Positions 33,864-41,723 of a stretch of 64,000 nt of DNA are shown piece by piece. The position numbers were made by a program, and so were the translations under genes. The stretch covers positions 310,001 through 374,000 of the forward strand of contig CAWFTN010000001.1 in assembly GCA_963818925.1 (NCBI GenBank). Direction: 5' to 3'. Within the stretch, counting starts at the first letter, position 1, and every line of letters starts with the position of its first letter. Under the pieces are notes generated by a model. It had not been told where the DNA came from. It worked only from the letters and a program-made list of their open reading frames with translations, and ran no database searches. The DNA is from JAMXLG01 sp963818925. GTDB lineage: Bacteria; Vulcanimicrobiota; Vulcanimicrobiia; Vulcanimicrobiales; Vulcanimicrobiaceae.

Positions 33864-34898
33864 TCAGCGCCAGGGCTGATACGAATCCGCGTACACGTTG
33901 GTGTAAAGATCGTGCGGAGCCGGATACGGCATCGATTCCGCCCGGTCCGTGGCTTCGTTCGCCTCGGTCAGGACGGAACGCTTCAAATCTTCGAGTCCTT
34001 CGGGCGTAAGGACGCTGTGCTCGACGAGGAGGCGTTCGAAGTTCGGAACCGGGTCTTCTTTGCGCCGCTCGGCCACTTCGTCGCGCGACCGGTAGGTGCG
34101 GTCGTCGTCATCCGTCGTGTGCGCGAGGAAGCGGTAACACTTTGCTTCGATAAAGGTCGGGCCGCCGCCGGACCGCGCGCGCTCCATGGCGTCCTTCACC
34201 GCTGCGTAGCAAGCGATCGGGTCGAATCCGTTGACCTGAACACCCGGCATTCCGTAGCCCTCGGCTCGCTGATAGATGTTCGGATTGGCCATCTGCCGCT
34301 CGAGCGGCGTTGAGATCGCCCATTCGTTGTTTTCGCAGAGGAACACGATCGGCAACTTGTGGACGGCCGCAAAGTTCATCGACTCGTGCCATTCGCCCTC
34401 AGACGTCGCGCCGTCGCCGACGGTAGCGAGCACCGCGCGACCGGCTTCCTTGCGGTACTTGATCGCATAGGCCGCGCCGACGGCGTGCGGCAACTGCGCG
34501 GCCAGGATCGAGCTGATCGAATAGAGGCCGAGTTTCTTGCTCGCGTAGTGGTGCGGGAACTGGCGTCCGCCGGAGTGATCCGCGGCCCGTGCAAAGAGCG
34601 AGAGCAGCACTTCGAGCGGTGAGAGCCCGATGCCGAGATCGAGACCGAGGTCGCGGTAATACGGAACGAGGATGTCTTTGCCGCACTCGAACGCCATCGC
34701 CGCGCCGGCCTGCACCGCTTCGTGGCCCTCGCCCGCCGAAGCGAACGGGATTTTGCCCTGGCGGTTGAGTTCGAATCCGCGGCCTTCGAGCCGCCGGTGC
34801 ATCAACATGGTCCGCAGGATCGCGACGAGCTGCTCGTCGGTCAATCCGTGCCGCTCTAAGGTAGAAGCGCTGCTTCCGGTTTTACTCTTGGTCGCCAC
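33864..34898 (-). CDS. 2-oxoacid dehydrogenase E1 component, alpha subunit (copy 2)
   Basis: A 344-residue paralogue of the neighbouring alpha subunit, similar over the whole length (GHEAVQAGAAMAFECGKDIL, PYYRDLGLDLGIGLSP). It also keeps the thiamine diphosphate motif GDGATSEGEWHESMNFAA to CENNEWAIS. The start is GTG 34898 (VATKSKTG), judged from alignment with copy 1. No strong ribosome-binding site is visible. The upstream frame to 35057 is non-conserved. Differences are concentrated in the N-terminus and C-terminal third, so the two could give different substrate preference or regulation. Confidence 0.92.
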   Translation of the reverse strand: MATKSKTGSSASTLERHGLTDEQLVAILRTMLMHRRLEGRGFELNRQGKIPFASAGEGHEAVQAGAAMAFECGKDILVPYYRDLGLDLGIGLSPLEVLLSLFARAADHSGGRQFPHHYASKKLGLYSISSILAAQLPHAVGAAYAIKYRKEAGRAVLATVGDGATSEGEWHESMNFAAVHKLPIVFLCENNEWAISTPLERQMANPNIYQRAEGYGMPGVQVNGFDPIACYAAVKDAMERARSGGGPTFIEAKCYRFLAHTTDDDDRTYRSRDEVAERRKEDPVPNFERLLVEHSVLTPEGLEDLKRSVLTEANEATDRAESMPYPAPHDLYTNVYADSYQPWR

Positions 34899-35065
34899 GA
34901 CGTTGGGTAGTCCGCTCGGACCGAACGGATTCCTTCCAGCAGGTGATGCTTGCTCGGCTCGCAATCGTGGAGTACTGCGGCGCGACCGCGGGTTTGACGT
35001 TGATCGGAGCCCGAGACGATGCGTCCGCAACGCTGTCTGCTGTGCGGCTTTGGGCAAACAGTGCC

Positions 35066-35779
35066 TTAGCGCTCTATTTCCAACGCGTTATCAATGAGGC
35101 AGGGTGCCAAATCGTAGCGGTCGAGTCTCGCTGAAAAGGCAATGTCACGCGCGAAGCCGTTGCGGGTGAGGACTTGTGCGTGGTGACCGTTGCTTATCGT
35201 GCGATGGAGGTCGGCGCGTGCAGAACGGAAGAGTTCGGCTGCAGCGATTGCGGCGTCGTCGAGTGAGACGCCACGCTGCTCGCATGTGTCTGCCAAGGCT
35301 CCTGCGCAGACCCAGTCCTCTAAACTGAAGCGGCCTTCGGTGCCGGCACAGACTGCGACGATCGAATGGCCGTCCCGGCACGCCCGCTCCGCTACGGCGG
35401 TTGCATTTATAAGCGCGGCGGTATAGAGCCGAACGGAATGTTGCGCTGCGACGTGAACGGCGCGCGTTCCGTTCGTCGTCGCCAAGACCACGGGCTTTGC
35501 GGCTACGCGCGCCGCCACGTATTCCTCGGGAGAGTTGCCGAGGTCGAATCCGTCGATTCGCGCGTTGTTCCGCTCACCGCCCAGAATCGTGTCAGCTCCG
35601 AAGCGCTGTTTCAGGGCCAGCGCCTCGTCGATATCACGCACCGGAACGACACGCTTCGCGCCGTTCGCAAGCGCCGTCGCGATAACGGTGGTAGCTCGCA
35701 ACACATCGATGACGATTGCTGTGAATGGCGAGTGGCTCGGTTTCCATGTCGATGCAAGCTGTACCGAGAACGTGCGCAC
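35066..35779 (-). CDS. comB: ComB-type 2-phosphosulfolactate phosphatase family protein
   Basis: A 237-residue Mg-dependent phosphatase of the ComB family, first known from coenzyme M synthesis in methanogens. Signatures: IVIDVLRATTVIATALANGA, LGGERNNARIDGFDLGNSP, TTNGTRAVHVA and VCAGTEGRFSLEDWVCAG. It lies 15 bp after prk in the Calvin-cycle operon and there is no other coenzyme M or sulfolactate gene nearby. A dephosphorylation role connected with the cycle is a possibility but is inference. After it comes a 167-bp gap before the E1-alpha copy 2 gene. Confidence 0.9.
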   Translation of the reverse strand: MRTFSVQLASTWKPSHSPFTAIVIDVLRATTVIATALANGAKRVVPVRDIDEALALKQRFGADTILGGERNNARIDGFDLGNSPEEYVAARVAAKPVVLATTNGTRAVHVAAQHSVRLYTAALINATAVAERACRDGHSIVAVCAGTEGRFSLEDWVCAGALADTCEQRGVSLDDAAIAAAELFRSARADLHRTISNGHHAQVLTRNGFARDIAFSARLDRYDLAPCLIDNALEIER

Positions 35780-35794
35780 GGCGTTTCGGTTATA

Positions 35795-36712
35795 TCACGA
35801 AAGAACGGGTTCGCGCGTCGCGGTTTGAAGGGGCGGTGGCAACACGCGCTTCTTGCGATCCATGAGCTGCAGAATCATCGGCGTGAAGATCAGCTGCATG
35901 GCGAGATCCATCTTTCCGCCGGAGCAGACGATCGTGTTCTGTCGCGACATGAACGAACCGTGCAACATCGCGAGCAAGTAGAGGAAATCGATGTCTCGCG
36001 GATTTCGGAATCGAATTACCAGCATGCTTTCGTCGGCCGTCGGAATCGCGCGGGAAATGAATGGATTCGACGTATCGACGATCGGCACGCGTTGAAAATT
36101 CACATCGGTCCGCGAAAACTGCGGACAGATGTAGTTCACATAGTCCGGCATTCGGCGAAGAATCGTGTCGACGACGGCCTCGTGCGAATGACCGCGTTGT
36201 GTCTTGTCTCGATGAAGCTTTTGAATCCATTCGAGATTGACGGACGGCACGACACCGATCAGCAAGTCGACGTGGCGCGCGACGTCAACCTTGTCCGTTA
36301 CGACGCCGCCGTGTAGACCTTCGTAGAAGAGCAGATCGCTGCCGGTGCTCAAATCCGTCCAGGGCGTGAACGTGCCCGGGACCTGCTGCGGCGGAGCCGC
36401 ACCGTTGTGATCGTGCAGATACTTTCTGACTTTGCCCGAGCCGTTGCGCGCATAGCCCTCGAACAATGTCTCGAGTTCCTCGAAGAGGTTGGCTTCGGGG
36501 CCGAAGTGACTGAAATGCAGGTCGCCTCGCTCCTGCGCATCATCGAGTTGTTGGCGCATTTCTTCTCGCGAGTACCGGTGAAAAGCATCGCCTTCTACGA
36601 TCGTCGCCGCGATGCGTTCGCGGCGGAAGATTTGCGAAAACGTGGTTCGCACCGTTGTCGTGCCTGCGCCTGACGAACCGGTGACGGCGATAATGGGATG
36701 CTTGAGGGACAT
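35795..36712 (-). CDS. prk: Phosphoribulokinase
   Basis: A 305-residue kinase that converts ribulose 5-phosphate to ribulose 1,5-bisphosphate. It is the proteobacterial (class I, octameric) type: Walker A GSSGAGTTTV (residues 12-21), VEGDAFHRYSREEM, HFGPEANLFEELE, LFYEGLHGG and DLLIGVVPSVNLEWIQKLHRD. It is the third gene of fba-fbp-prk-comB, 11 bp after fbp and 15 bp before comB. It should be induced together with RuBisCO through the shared CbbR promoter module. Confidence 0.97.
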   Translation of the reverse strand: MSLKHPIIAVTGSSGAGTTTVRTTFSQIFRRERIAATIVEGDAFHRYSREEMRQQLDDAQERGDLHFSHFGPEANLFEELETLFEGYARNGSGKVRKYLHDHNGAAPPQQVPGTFTPWTDLSTGSDLLFYEGLHGGVVTDKVDVARHVDLLIGVVPSVNLEWIQKLHRDKTQRGHSHEAVVDTILRRMPDYVNYICPQFSRTDVNFQRVPIVDTSNPFISRAIPTADESMLVIRFRNPRDIDFLYLLAMLHGSFMSRQNTIVCSGGKMDLAMQLIFTPMILQLMDRKKRVLPPPLQTATREPVLS

Positions 36713-36723
36713 GTTCGTCTCCG

Positions 36724-37791
36724 CTAGGAATTCGCTCGAAGTAGTGAGCGCTGATTGAACAGGGGCGTGGCGAAAGCCAGCTCTTCACCGCGATCGTACG
36801 TCGCGTGATAGCCTCGGATGCGCTCGACCTCGTAGGCCGAACCGAGTATGAGCGGCACCTTTTGATGTATCGCGGATGGAACGATGTCGAGAATGCGCTC
36901 GCGGCCCGTCGACGCTGCTCCCCCCGCTTGTTCGATGATCATCGCCATCGGGTTCGCCTCATAGAGTAAACGTAGGCGGCCCGGCTTTGCGGGTTCGCGG
37001 GTGTCGCGCGGATACATGAATACACCGCCGCGAATGAGGATGCGATACACTTCCGCTACGAGCGACGCAATCCAACGCATGTTGAAGTCGGCGCCGCGTG
37101 GACCCGATTTCCCGCGGATGCATTCACTGACGTAGTGGCGCACCGGCGGTTCCCAAAAGCGCTCGTTGGAAGTATTGATCGCAAATTCGTGCGCTTCGTT
37201 CGGAACGGACATCAAGGGATGCGTCAGCGTATACGCGCCGATCTGCGGATCGAGCGTGAAGCCGAACACTCCTTCTCCAAGGGTCAGCACGATCATCGAC
37301 GCCGGTCCGTAGAGCGCGAAGCCGGCCGCCACCTGATGCGTGCCGGGCTGCAGGAATGCGTCGCCCTCCACATCGCTGCCGATCGTTCGAAGGATTGAAA
37401 AGATCGAGCCGACGGTGACGTTCGTATCGAGGTTTGATGAGCCGTCGAGGGGATCGAAGACGAGCAAATAGTCGCCTTTTGAAAGCGCCGGCGGAATGAC
37501 GTACGGCTCGACCATCTCTTCCGAAACCATGCCCGCAACTTGTCCGCCCCACTCGCACTCGCGAACGAAGATCTCGTTCGCGACGACGTCCAGCGGCTTT
37601 TGGCCTTCGCCGTGAACGTTTAGGCTTTTGTCCTCCGTGACGGAAATGTCGAGCGAGCCTCGCGCAACGGACGAGGCAACGAGCTTGCATGCAGTTTGGA
37701 CGTCATTGAGCAGGGCGACGAGATTTGGATCGCCCTTCGTGCGCCGTTGTTCTTCGATGATGAAGCGGCTGAATGTCGTCCGATGTTGCAC
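36724..37791 (-). CDS. fbp: Fructose-1,6-bisphosphatase class I
   Basis: A 355-residue type I FBPase (in the cycle it also could act on sedoheptulose bisphosphate). The metal/substrate motifs VFDPLDGSSNLDTNV, GVFMYPRDTREP and LRLLYEANPMAMIIEQAGG are clear. The start is GTG 37791, one base after the aldolase stop codon. The upstream frame to 38013 is a shadow of fba. The N-terminus FSRFIIEEQRRTKGDPNLV is normal for the family. It is the second gene of the leftward Calvin operon. Confidence 0.96.
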   Translation of the reverse strand: MQHRTTFSRFIIEEQRRTKGDPNLVALLNDVQTACKLVASSVARGSLDISVTEDKSLNVHGEGQKPLDVVANEIFVRECEWGGQVAGMVSEEMVEPYVIPPALSKGDYLLVFDPLDGSSNLDTNVTVGSIFSILRTIGSDVEGDAFLQPGTHQVAAGFALYGPASMIVLTLGEGVFGFTLDPQIGAYTLTHPLMSVPNEAHEFAINTSNERFWEPPVRHYVSECIRGKSGPRGADFNMRWIASLVAEVYRILIRGGVFMYPRDTREPAKPGRLRLLYEANPMAMIIEQAGGAASTGRERILDIVPSAIHQKVPLILGSAYEVERIRGYHATYDRGEELAFATPLFNQRSLLRANS

Positions 37792-37792
37792 G

Positions 37793-38839
37793 CTACGCCG
37801 GCACCGCTTGTCGCGCAGGCTCTTCCATCGATCGCTCGTAGATGCCGAGCGCCGCTGCAGCGTTGCACCGTGCACGACGCACGAGCCTGCGCTGCGCCTC
37901 CGCGACGCGTTCGTCGGCTCCGCGCCAGTATTCCAACGCGGGCGATTGCAGTGCGCGTCCGAAGGAGAACGTGAGCGGCCAGGAACGTTCGCCGGCAAGC
38001 CGATTGATCGCATCCAAATTTTCGGTGGCGCGCAGCTCAGCCTGTCCGCCGGATAAAAACGCGATGCCGGCGACTTCTGCAGGAACCGTTTTGTGGAGTG
38101 CGCTGAGCGTCGCGATTGCGACGGTGCGGCAATCGCACTGCGCCGCTGCCGATCTTCCCTCGATAACCATCGCCGTTTTGAGGATCATCTCGTCGAGCCA
38201 GACGCGTTCTTGATCGAGCTGCTCGAAGACGATACCGAGCGTCATTGCTGTTACTTCCGCGCAGCGCGCGATGGTGTGTGAGCCGTCCATCAGTACTTCC
38301 GGCTCGACGACCGGAACGAGGCCGCCTTCTTGGCAAATTCGCGCGTATCGCGCCAGCACGTACGCGTTCGCCTCTATGCAATGTTGAGACGGGCGATTGT
38401 CGTCGATGGAAATCACCGCGCGCCATTTGGCAAAGCGCGCGCCGAGTGCGCGATACTCCGCAACGCGTTGCGCGAGCCCGTCGAGTCCTGTTGTGATTTT
38501 CTCGCCGAGCGCGCCGGGAAATTGCTCGGTGCCTGTATCGACTTTGATTCCGACGAGAATTCGCTCGCGTTCGAGAGCCTCGACGAAAGGGATATCGCGC
38601 AGTGTTCTTTGACGAATCGTTTCGTCATATAAGATAGCGCCGCTCACGTAATTGCGGAGTCCGGGCGCTGTGAGAAGAAGATCGCGGTACGCGCGACGTG
38701 CTTCCGGCGTTGCCGGTATCCCGAGGGCCTCGAACCGCTTGTTGCATGTTGCCGTGCTCTCATCGACCGCGAAAATGCCTTTGCCGGGAGCGACCAGCGC
38801 ATCGGCTACTTGTGCCAAGCAAACGCCATGTGTGCCCAC
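37793..38839 (-). CDS. Class I fructose-bisphosphate aldolase
   Basis: A 348-residue class I aldolase. The Schiff-base lysine is in DEMILKTAMVIEG. Other signatures: LVAPGKGIFAVDESTATCNKRF, LVGIKVDTGTE, VPVVEPEVLMDG and GIAFLSGGQ. I place the start at GTG 38839 (GGAGG at 38848-38852, eight bases upstream). The open frame continues upstream, but that sequence (to 38905) contains the predicted promoter -10 and -35 and is not conserved protein. It is the first gene of fba-fbp-prk-comB, divergent from cbbR. Confidence 0.92.
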   Translation of the reverse strand: MGTHGVCLAQVADALVAPGKGIFAVDESTATCNKRFEALGIPATPEARRAYRDLLLTAPGLRNYVSGAILYDETIRQRTLRDIPFVEALERERILVGIKVDTGTEQFPGALGEKITTGLDGLAQRVAEYRALGARFAKWRAVISIDDNRPSQHCIEANAYVLARYARICQEGGLVPVVEPEVLMDGSHTIARCAEVTAMTLGIVFEQLDQERVWLDEMILKTAMVIEGRSAAAQCDCRTVAIATLSALHKTVPAEVAGIAFLSGGQAELRATENLDAINRLAGERSWPLTFSFGRALQSPALEYWRGADERVAEAQRRLVRRARCNAAAALGIYERSMEEPARQAVPA

Positions 38840-38876
38840 GCGATACGCCTCCGCCGATGAAGTGCGACTTTGTGGT

Positions 38877-38905
38877 ATCATGGCATCGCGATACATAGGC
38901 GTCAA
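38877..38905 (-). promoter_or_regulatory. Predicted promoter of the fba-fbp-prk-comB operon
   Basis: On the - strand: -35 TTGACG (38905-38900), 17-bp spacer, -10 CATGAT (38882-38877). It is followed by GGAGG and GTG 38839. The same sequence is found in front of rbcL. With the CATAA palindrome 20 bp further upstream, it is part of the 67-bp module that matches the rbcL module at 48 of 67 positions without gaps. Confidence 0.65.
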
Positions 38906-38925
38906 ATAGAATATTTTCGCTCATT

Positions 38926-38943
38926 CATAAGGTTTGCTTTATG
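38926..38943. promoter_or_regulatory. Predicted CbbR operator 1 (CATAA-N8-TTATG)
   Basis: An inverted repeat with T-N11-A-like LysR architecture. It lies 20 bp upstream of the fba -35, as LysR recognition sites usually do (near -65), and overlaps the cbbR ATG (38941) and its AAGG ribosome-binding site. Binding here could activate fba and repress cbbR. Confidence 0.7.
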
Positions 38944-39819
38944 CCGTCCGTGCATCAGTTGCGTACGCTGATCGAAGTAGCGAAAAGTGGATCCGTACGC
39001 GCCGCTGCGGATCGCATGGTGGTTTCGCAGCCTGCGGTTTCCGCTGCGTTGACGACGCTCGCGCGAGAGGTCGGTGTCGCATTGTTCGAGCGTGATGGTC
39101 GCGGCACGCGGTTGACCGAAGCGGGTCGTGTGATGGTCGAGTCGGCACGCCGCGCTCTCGCGCTCATCGATGACGGATGTTCTCGCGCGCGCCGCGCCGG
39201 CGAAGGAAACGATGTTCTCAGTCTCGCTGCCGTGACGACGCTTGCCGAACAGTTGCTGCCCGAGTTGCTACGCGGTTTCCGGGACGAGAACGCTTCCATC
39301 GATATCGGCTTGGAAATCGGGAATCGCGGCAGCGTGTGGGAATTGCTCGACGCATGGGAAGTGGAAGTCGCGCTTGCCGGCCACCCTCCCGAAGGCCACC
39401 AATTGCGCACGCTTGCAACGCGTCCCAATGAACTCGTCATCGTGGCACGTCCCGGAAGCGGCGCGCGAACGCTTGCCGATCTCGCGCACGCGACGTGGCT
39501 GCTGCGCGAACCGGGCTCCGGCACGCGTTCCACGACGGAAGACTTTTTCTCGACGGCGGGCATTGCGCCGATGTGTTTGACCGTCGGATCGAACACGGCG
39601 ATTCGTGAAGGCGTGCGATGCGGATTGGGCATCTCGTTGCTCGCCCGCGATGCCGTCGCCCGCGAGTTGGAATACGGACTCATCGAAGAAGTTTCAACGC
39701 CGCTCACGCCGTTGATGCGCCCGTGGCACGCCGTTGCAAGCATCGAACGCGAACTTTCGGCGGCAGCAACGGCTTTCGTTTCGTATCTGTGTGAGCGGGG
39801 TGGCTTCGTGCATACATAA
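38941..39819 (+). CDS. cbbR: LysR-type regulator of the Calvin cycle
   Basis: A 292-residue LysR-family protein. The N-terminal helix-turn-helix reads SGSVRAAADRMVVSQPAVSAALTTLAREVG, and the rest is the substrate-binding-like effector domain (LEIGNRGSVWELLDAWEVEVALAG, GIAPMCLTVGSNTAIREGVRCGLGISLL). Position between rbcL and fba operons and the sequence type identify it as CbbR. Palindromes CATAA-N8-TTATG overlap both its start codon and its stop codon, so it is likely autoregulated and is the probable regulator of both flanking operons. AAGG at 38929-38932 serves as ribosome-binding site. Confidence 0.93.
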   Translation: MPSVHQLRTLIEVAKSGSVRAAADRMVVSQPAVSAALTTLAREVGVALFERDGRGTRLTEAGRVMVESARRALALIDDGCSRARRAGEGNDVLSLAAVTTLAEQLLPELLRGFRDENASIDIGLEIGNRGSVWELLDAWEVEVALAGHPPEGHQLRTLATRPNELVIVARPGSGARTLADLAHATWLLREPGSGTRSTTEDFFSTAGIAPMCLTVGSNTAIREGVRCGLGISLLARDAVARELEYGLIEEVSTPLTPLMRPWHAVASIERELSAAATAFVSYLCERGGFVHT

Positions 39820-39832
39820 GTTGCGGTTTATG
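39815..39832. promoter_or_regulatory. Predicted CbbR operator 2 (CATAA-N8-TTATG)
   Basis: The same palindrome arms as operator 1. It overlaps the cbbR stop codon and lies 20 bp upstream of the rbcL -35, the same distance as on the fba side. Confidence 0.7.
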
Positions 39833-39852
39833 AGTTCGCGAAAACAATGTAT

Positions 39853-39881
39853 TTGACGCCTATGAATGGTGATGCCAGAAT
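39853..39881 (+). promoter_or_regulatory. Predicted rbcL promoter
   Basis: -35 TTGACG (39853-39858), 17-bp spacer, -10 CAGAAT (39876-39881). The rbcL ATG is 37 bp further on. CCTATG and GATGCCA in the spacer are shared with the fba promoter. Confidence 0.65.
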
Positions 39882-39918
39882 CGAGCCCTGAGGCGAACCG
39901 CGCGGGGGACTCGATCTG

Positions 39919-41385
39919 ATGAGCGTTCTTAACGTCAACGGAAATAGCGCGGCATCGAGTCGCGAGCGGTGGGCTTGCGGAGTGCTTCCGTACGCGCGCA
40001 TGGGGTACTGGGATCCGGCGTACGAACCGAAAGCCACGGACGTTCTTTGCGCGTTCCGCGTTACGCCGCAAGAAGGCATCGAGCCCGAGGAAGCCGCGGC
40101 AGCCGTTGCGGGCGAGTCGTCGACCGCGACGTGGACCGTCGTCTGGACGGATCGGCTTACGGCACACGATCATTACTGCGCGAAAGCATACCGCGTAACG
40201 CCCGTGCCCGGCTCTCCGGGGCAATACATCGCCTACATCGCCTACGACATCGACCTTTTTGAGGAAGGCTCGATCGCGAACCTCACGTCATCGATCATCG
40301 GGAACGTGTTCGGGTTCAAGGCCCTGAAAGCGTTGCGCTTGGAAGACATGCGCATTCCCGTCGCCTACGTGAAGACGTTCCAGGGAGCGCCGCACGGGAT
40401 CGTGATGGAGCGCGAGTATCTCAACAAGTTTGGCCGCCCGTTACTCGGCGCGACGGTGAAACCGAAGCTCGGTCTCTCCGCCAAGAATTACGGCCGCGTC
40501 GTGTATGAAGCGTTACGCGGTGGCTTGGACTTCACCAAAGACGACGAGAACATCAACAGCCAACCGTTCATGCGGTGGCGAGACCGGTTTCTGTTTTGCA
40601 TCGAGGCAGTGAAGCGCGCGGAAGCTGCGAGCGGCGAGATCAAAGGTCACTACATGAACGTGACGGCGGCCGACATGGAGTCCATGTACGAGCGCGCGGA
40701 ATTCGCTAAGGAAATCGGATCCATTATCGTGATGATGGACTTGACCGTCGGGTTTACCGCGATGCAGTCGATGTCACGGTGGGCTCGCCGTAACGGCGTT
40801 ATTCTCCATCTCCATCGCGCGGGCCACAGCACATATACGCGTCAAAAGACGCATGGCGTGAGCTTTCGCGTGCTCGCGAAGTGGGTGCGGCTCCTCGGCG
40901 TCGATCACGTGCATGCCGGCACCGTTGTCGGCAAGCTCGAAGGGGATCCGAACAACGTTCGCGGCTACTACGATGTACTGCGTGAAGATCACATCGAAAC
41001 AAATCCCGTGCGCGGGTTGTTCTTCGATCAAGACTGGGCGTCGCTTCCACCGGTCATGCCGGTTGCATCAGGAGGCATTCATGCGGGACAAATGCACGAC
41101 TTACTTCACTATCTCGGTGAGGATGTCGTGCTGCAGTTCGGCGGTGGAACCATCGGGCATCCCGACGGCATCGCTGCGGGCGCGACCGCGAACCGCGTGG
41201 CGCTCGAAGCAATGGTGCTCGCGCGTAACGAAGGCCGCGATTTCCGTTCCGAAGGACCGGAAATCTTGCAAGCCGCGGCGCGCGGATGTCCGCCGCTCGC
41301 GCGCGCTCTCGACGTCTGGAAAGACGTCACGTTCAACTATGAGTCCACCGACACGCCGGATATGGTTCCTACGCCGACGTTCTAA
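39919..41385 (+). CDS. rbcL: Ribulose-1,5-bisphosphate carboxylase/oxygenase large subunit (form I, red-type)
   Basis: A 488-residue large subunit. Catalytic features: GATVKPKLGLSAKNYGR (Lys181 and Lys183), GGLDFTKDDEN with the carbamylated Lys207 and Mg ligands Asp209/Glu210, HLHRAGH, and loop 6 GTVVGKLEGD with Lys339. Length and sequence (WDPAYEPKATDVLCAFRVTPQ) are of the red-type form IC/ID/IE group, consistent with cbbX in the operon. Whether it is IC or IE needs a tree. It catalyses CO2 fixation in the cytosol. No carboxysome genes are visible. It is controlled by the CbbR promoter module and followed by rbcS. Confidence 0.98.
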   Translation: MSVLNVNGNSAASSRERWACGVLPYARMGYWDPAYEPKATDVLCAFRVTPQEGIEPEEAAAAVAGESSTATWTVVWTDRLTAHDHYCAKAYRVTPVPGSPGQYIAYIAYDIDLFEEGSIANLTSSIIGNVFGFKALKALRLEDMRIPVAYVKTFQGAPHGIVMEREYLNKFGRPLLGATVKPKLGLSAKNYGRVVYEALRGGLDFTKDDENINSQPFMRWRDRFLFCIEAVKRAEAASGEIKGHYMNVTAADMESMYERAEFAKEIGSIIVMMDLTVGFTAMQSMSRWARRNGVILHLHRAGHSTYTRQKTHGVSFRVLAKWVRLLGVDHVHAGTVVGKLEGDPNNVRGYYDVLREDHIETNPVRGLFFDQDWASLPPVMPVASGGIHAGQMHDLLHYLGEDVVLQFGGGTIGHPDGIAAGATANRVALEAMVLARNEGRDFRSEGPEILQAAARGCPPLARALDVWKDVTFNYESTDTPDMVPTPTF

Positions 41386-41399
41386 GAGGAAGACGACGC

Positions 41400-41723
41400 A
41401 TGTTTATCACGCAAGGAACGTTTTCGTTTCTCCCGGCGCTGACCGACGAGCAGATCGGGAAGCAAGTCGAGTATTCGCTCGATCAAGGATGGCCGATCTC
41501 GATCGAATTCACTCGGGATCCCAACCCGCATAACAATTACTGGCAGATGTTCGGTCTTCCAATGTTCGATTTGCGCGATCCGGCCGGCGTGCTCGGTGAA
41601 ATCCGGCGAGCGCGCGAGCTGCATCCCGATTCGTACATCAAAGTGAATGCGTATGATGCGCGCTTCGGCCGTCAAACCACGGCGCTGAGTTTTATGGTGC
41701 ATCGGCCGACGCCATCCTTATGA
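41400..41723 (+). CDS. rbcS: RuBisCO small subunit, short form
   Basis: A 107-residue small subunit. Recognised by TQGTFSFLPALTDEQIGKQV, YSLDQGWPISIEFTRDPNPH and NNYWQMFGLPMFDLRD. Typical red-type small subunits carry an extra C-terminal hairpin of about 30 residues and are near 135-140 long. This one ends at FMVHRPTPSL and lacks it. The stop overlaps the cbbX ATG by 4 bases, so the short end is real and not a frameshift: the coupled start would otherwise be lost. AGAGGAAGA lies before the ATG. Confidence 0.95.
   Translation: MFITQGTFSFLPALTDEQIGKQVEYSLDQGWPISIEFTRDPNPHNNYWQMFGLPMFDLRDPAGVLGEIRRARELHPDSYIKVNAYDARFGRQTTALSFMVHRPTPSL

Noticed and set aside
36724..38013. Extended start for fbp at 38013
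   Set aside because: The extension lies wholly within fba and is not conserved. GTG 37791 follows the fba stop.
38839..38905. Aldolase start at TTG 38905 or the ATGs at 38896 and 38881
   Set aside because: That stretch holds the predicted -35/-10 shared with rbcL, and GTG 38839 has a GGAGG at ideal spacing and matches the family N-terminus.
38877..39881. Inverted 67-bp similarity around cbbR as transposon ends
   Set aside because: No transposase or target duplications are present, and the matching bases coincide with operator, -35 and -10 at equal spacing, which fits duplicated promoters better.
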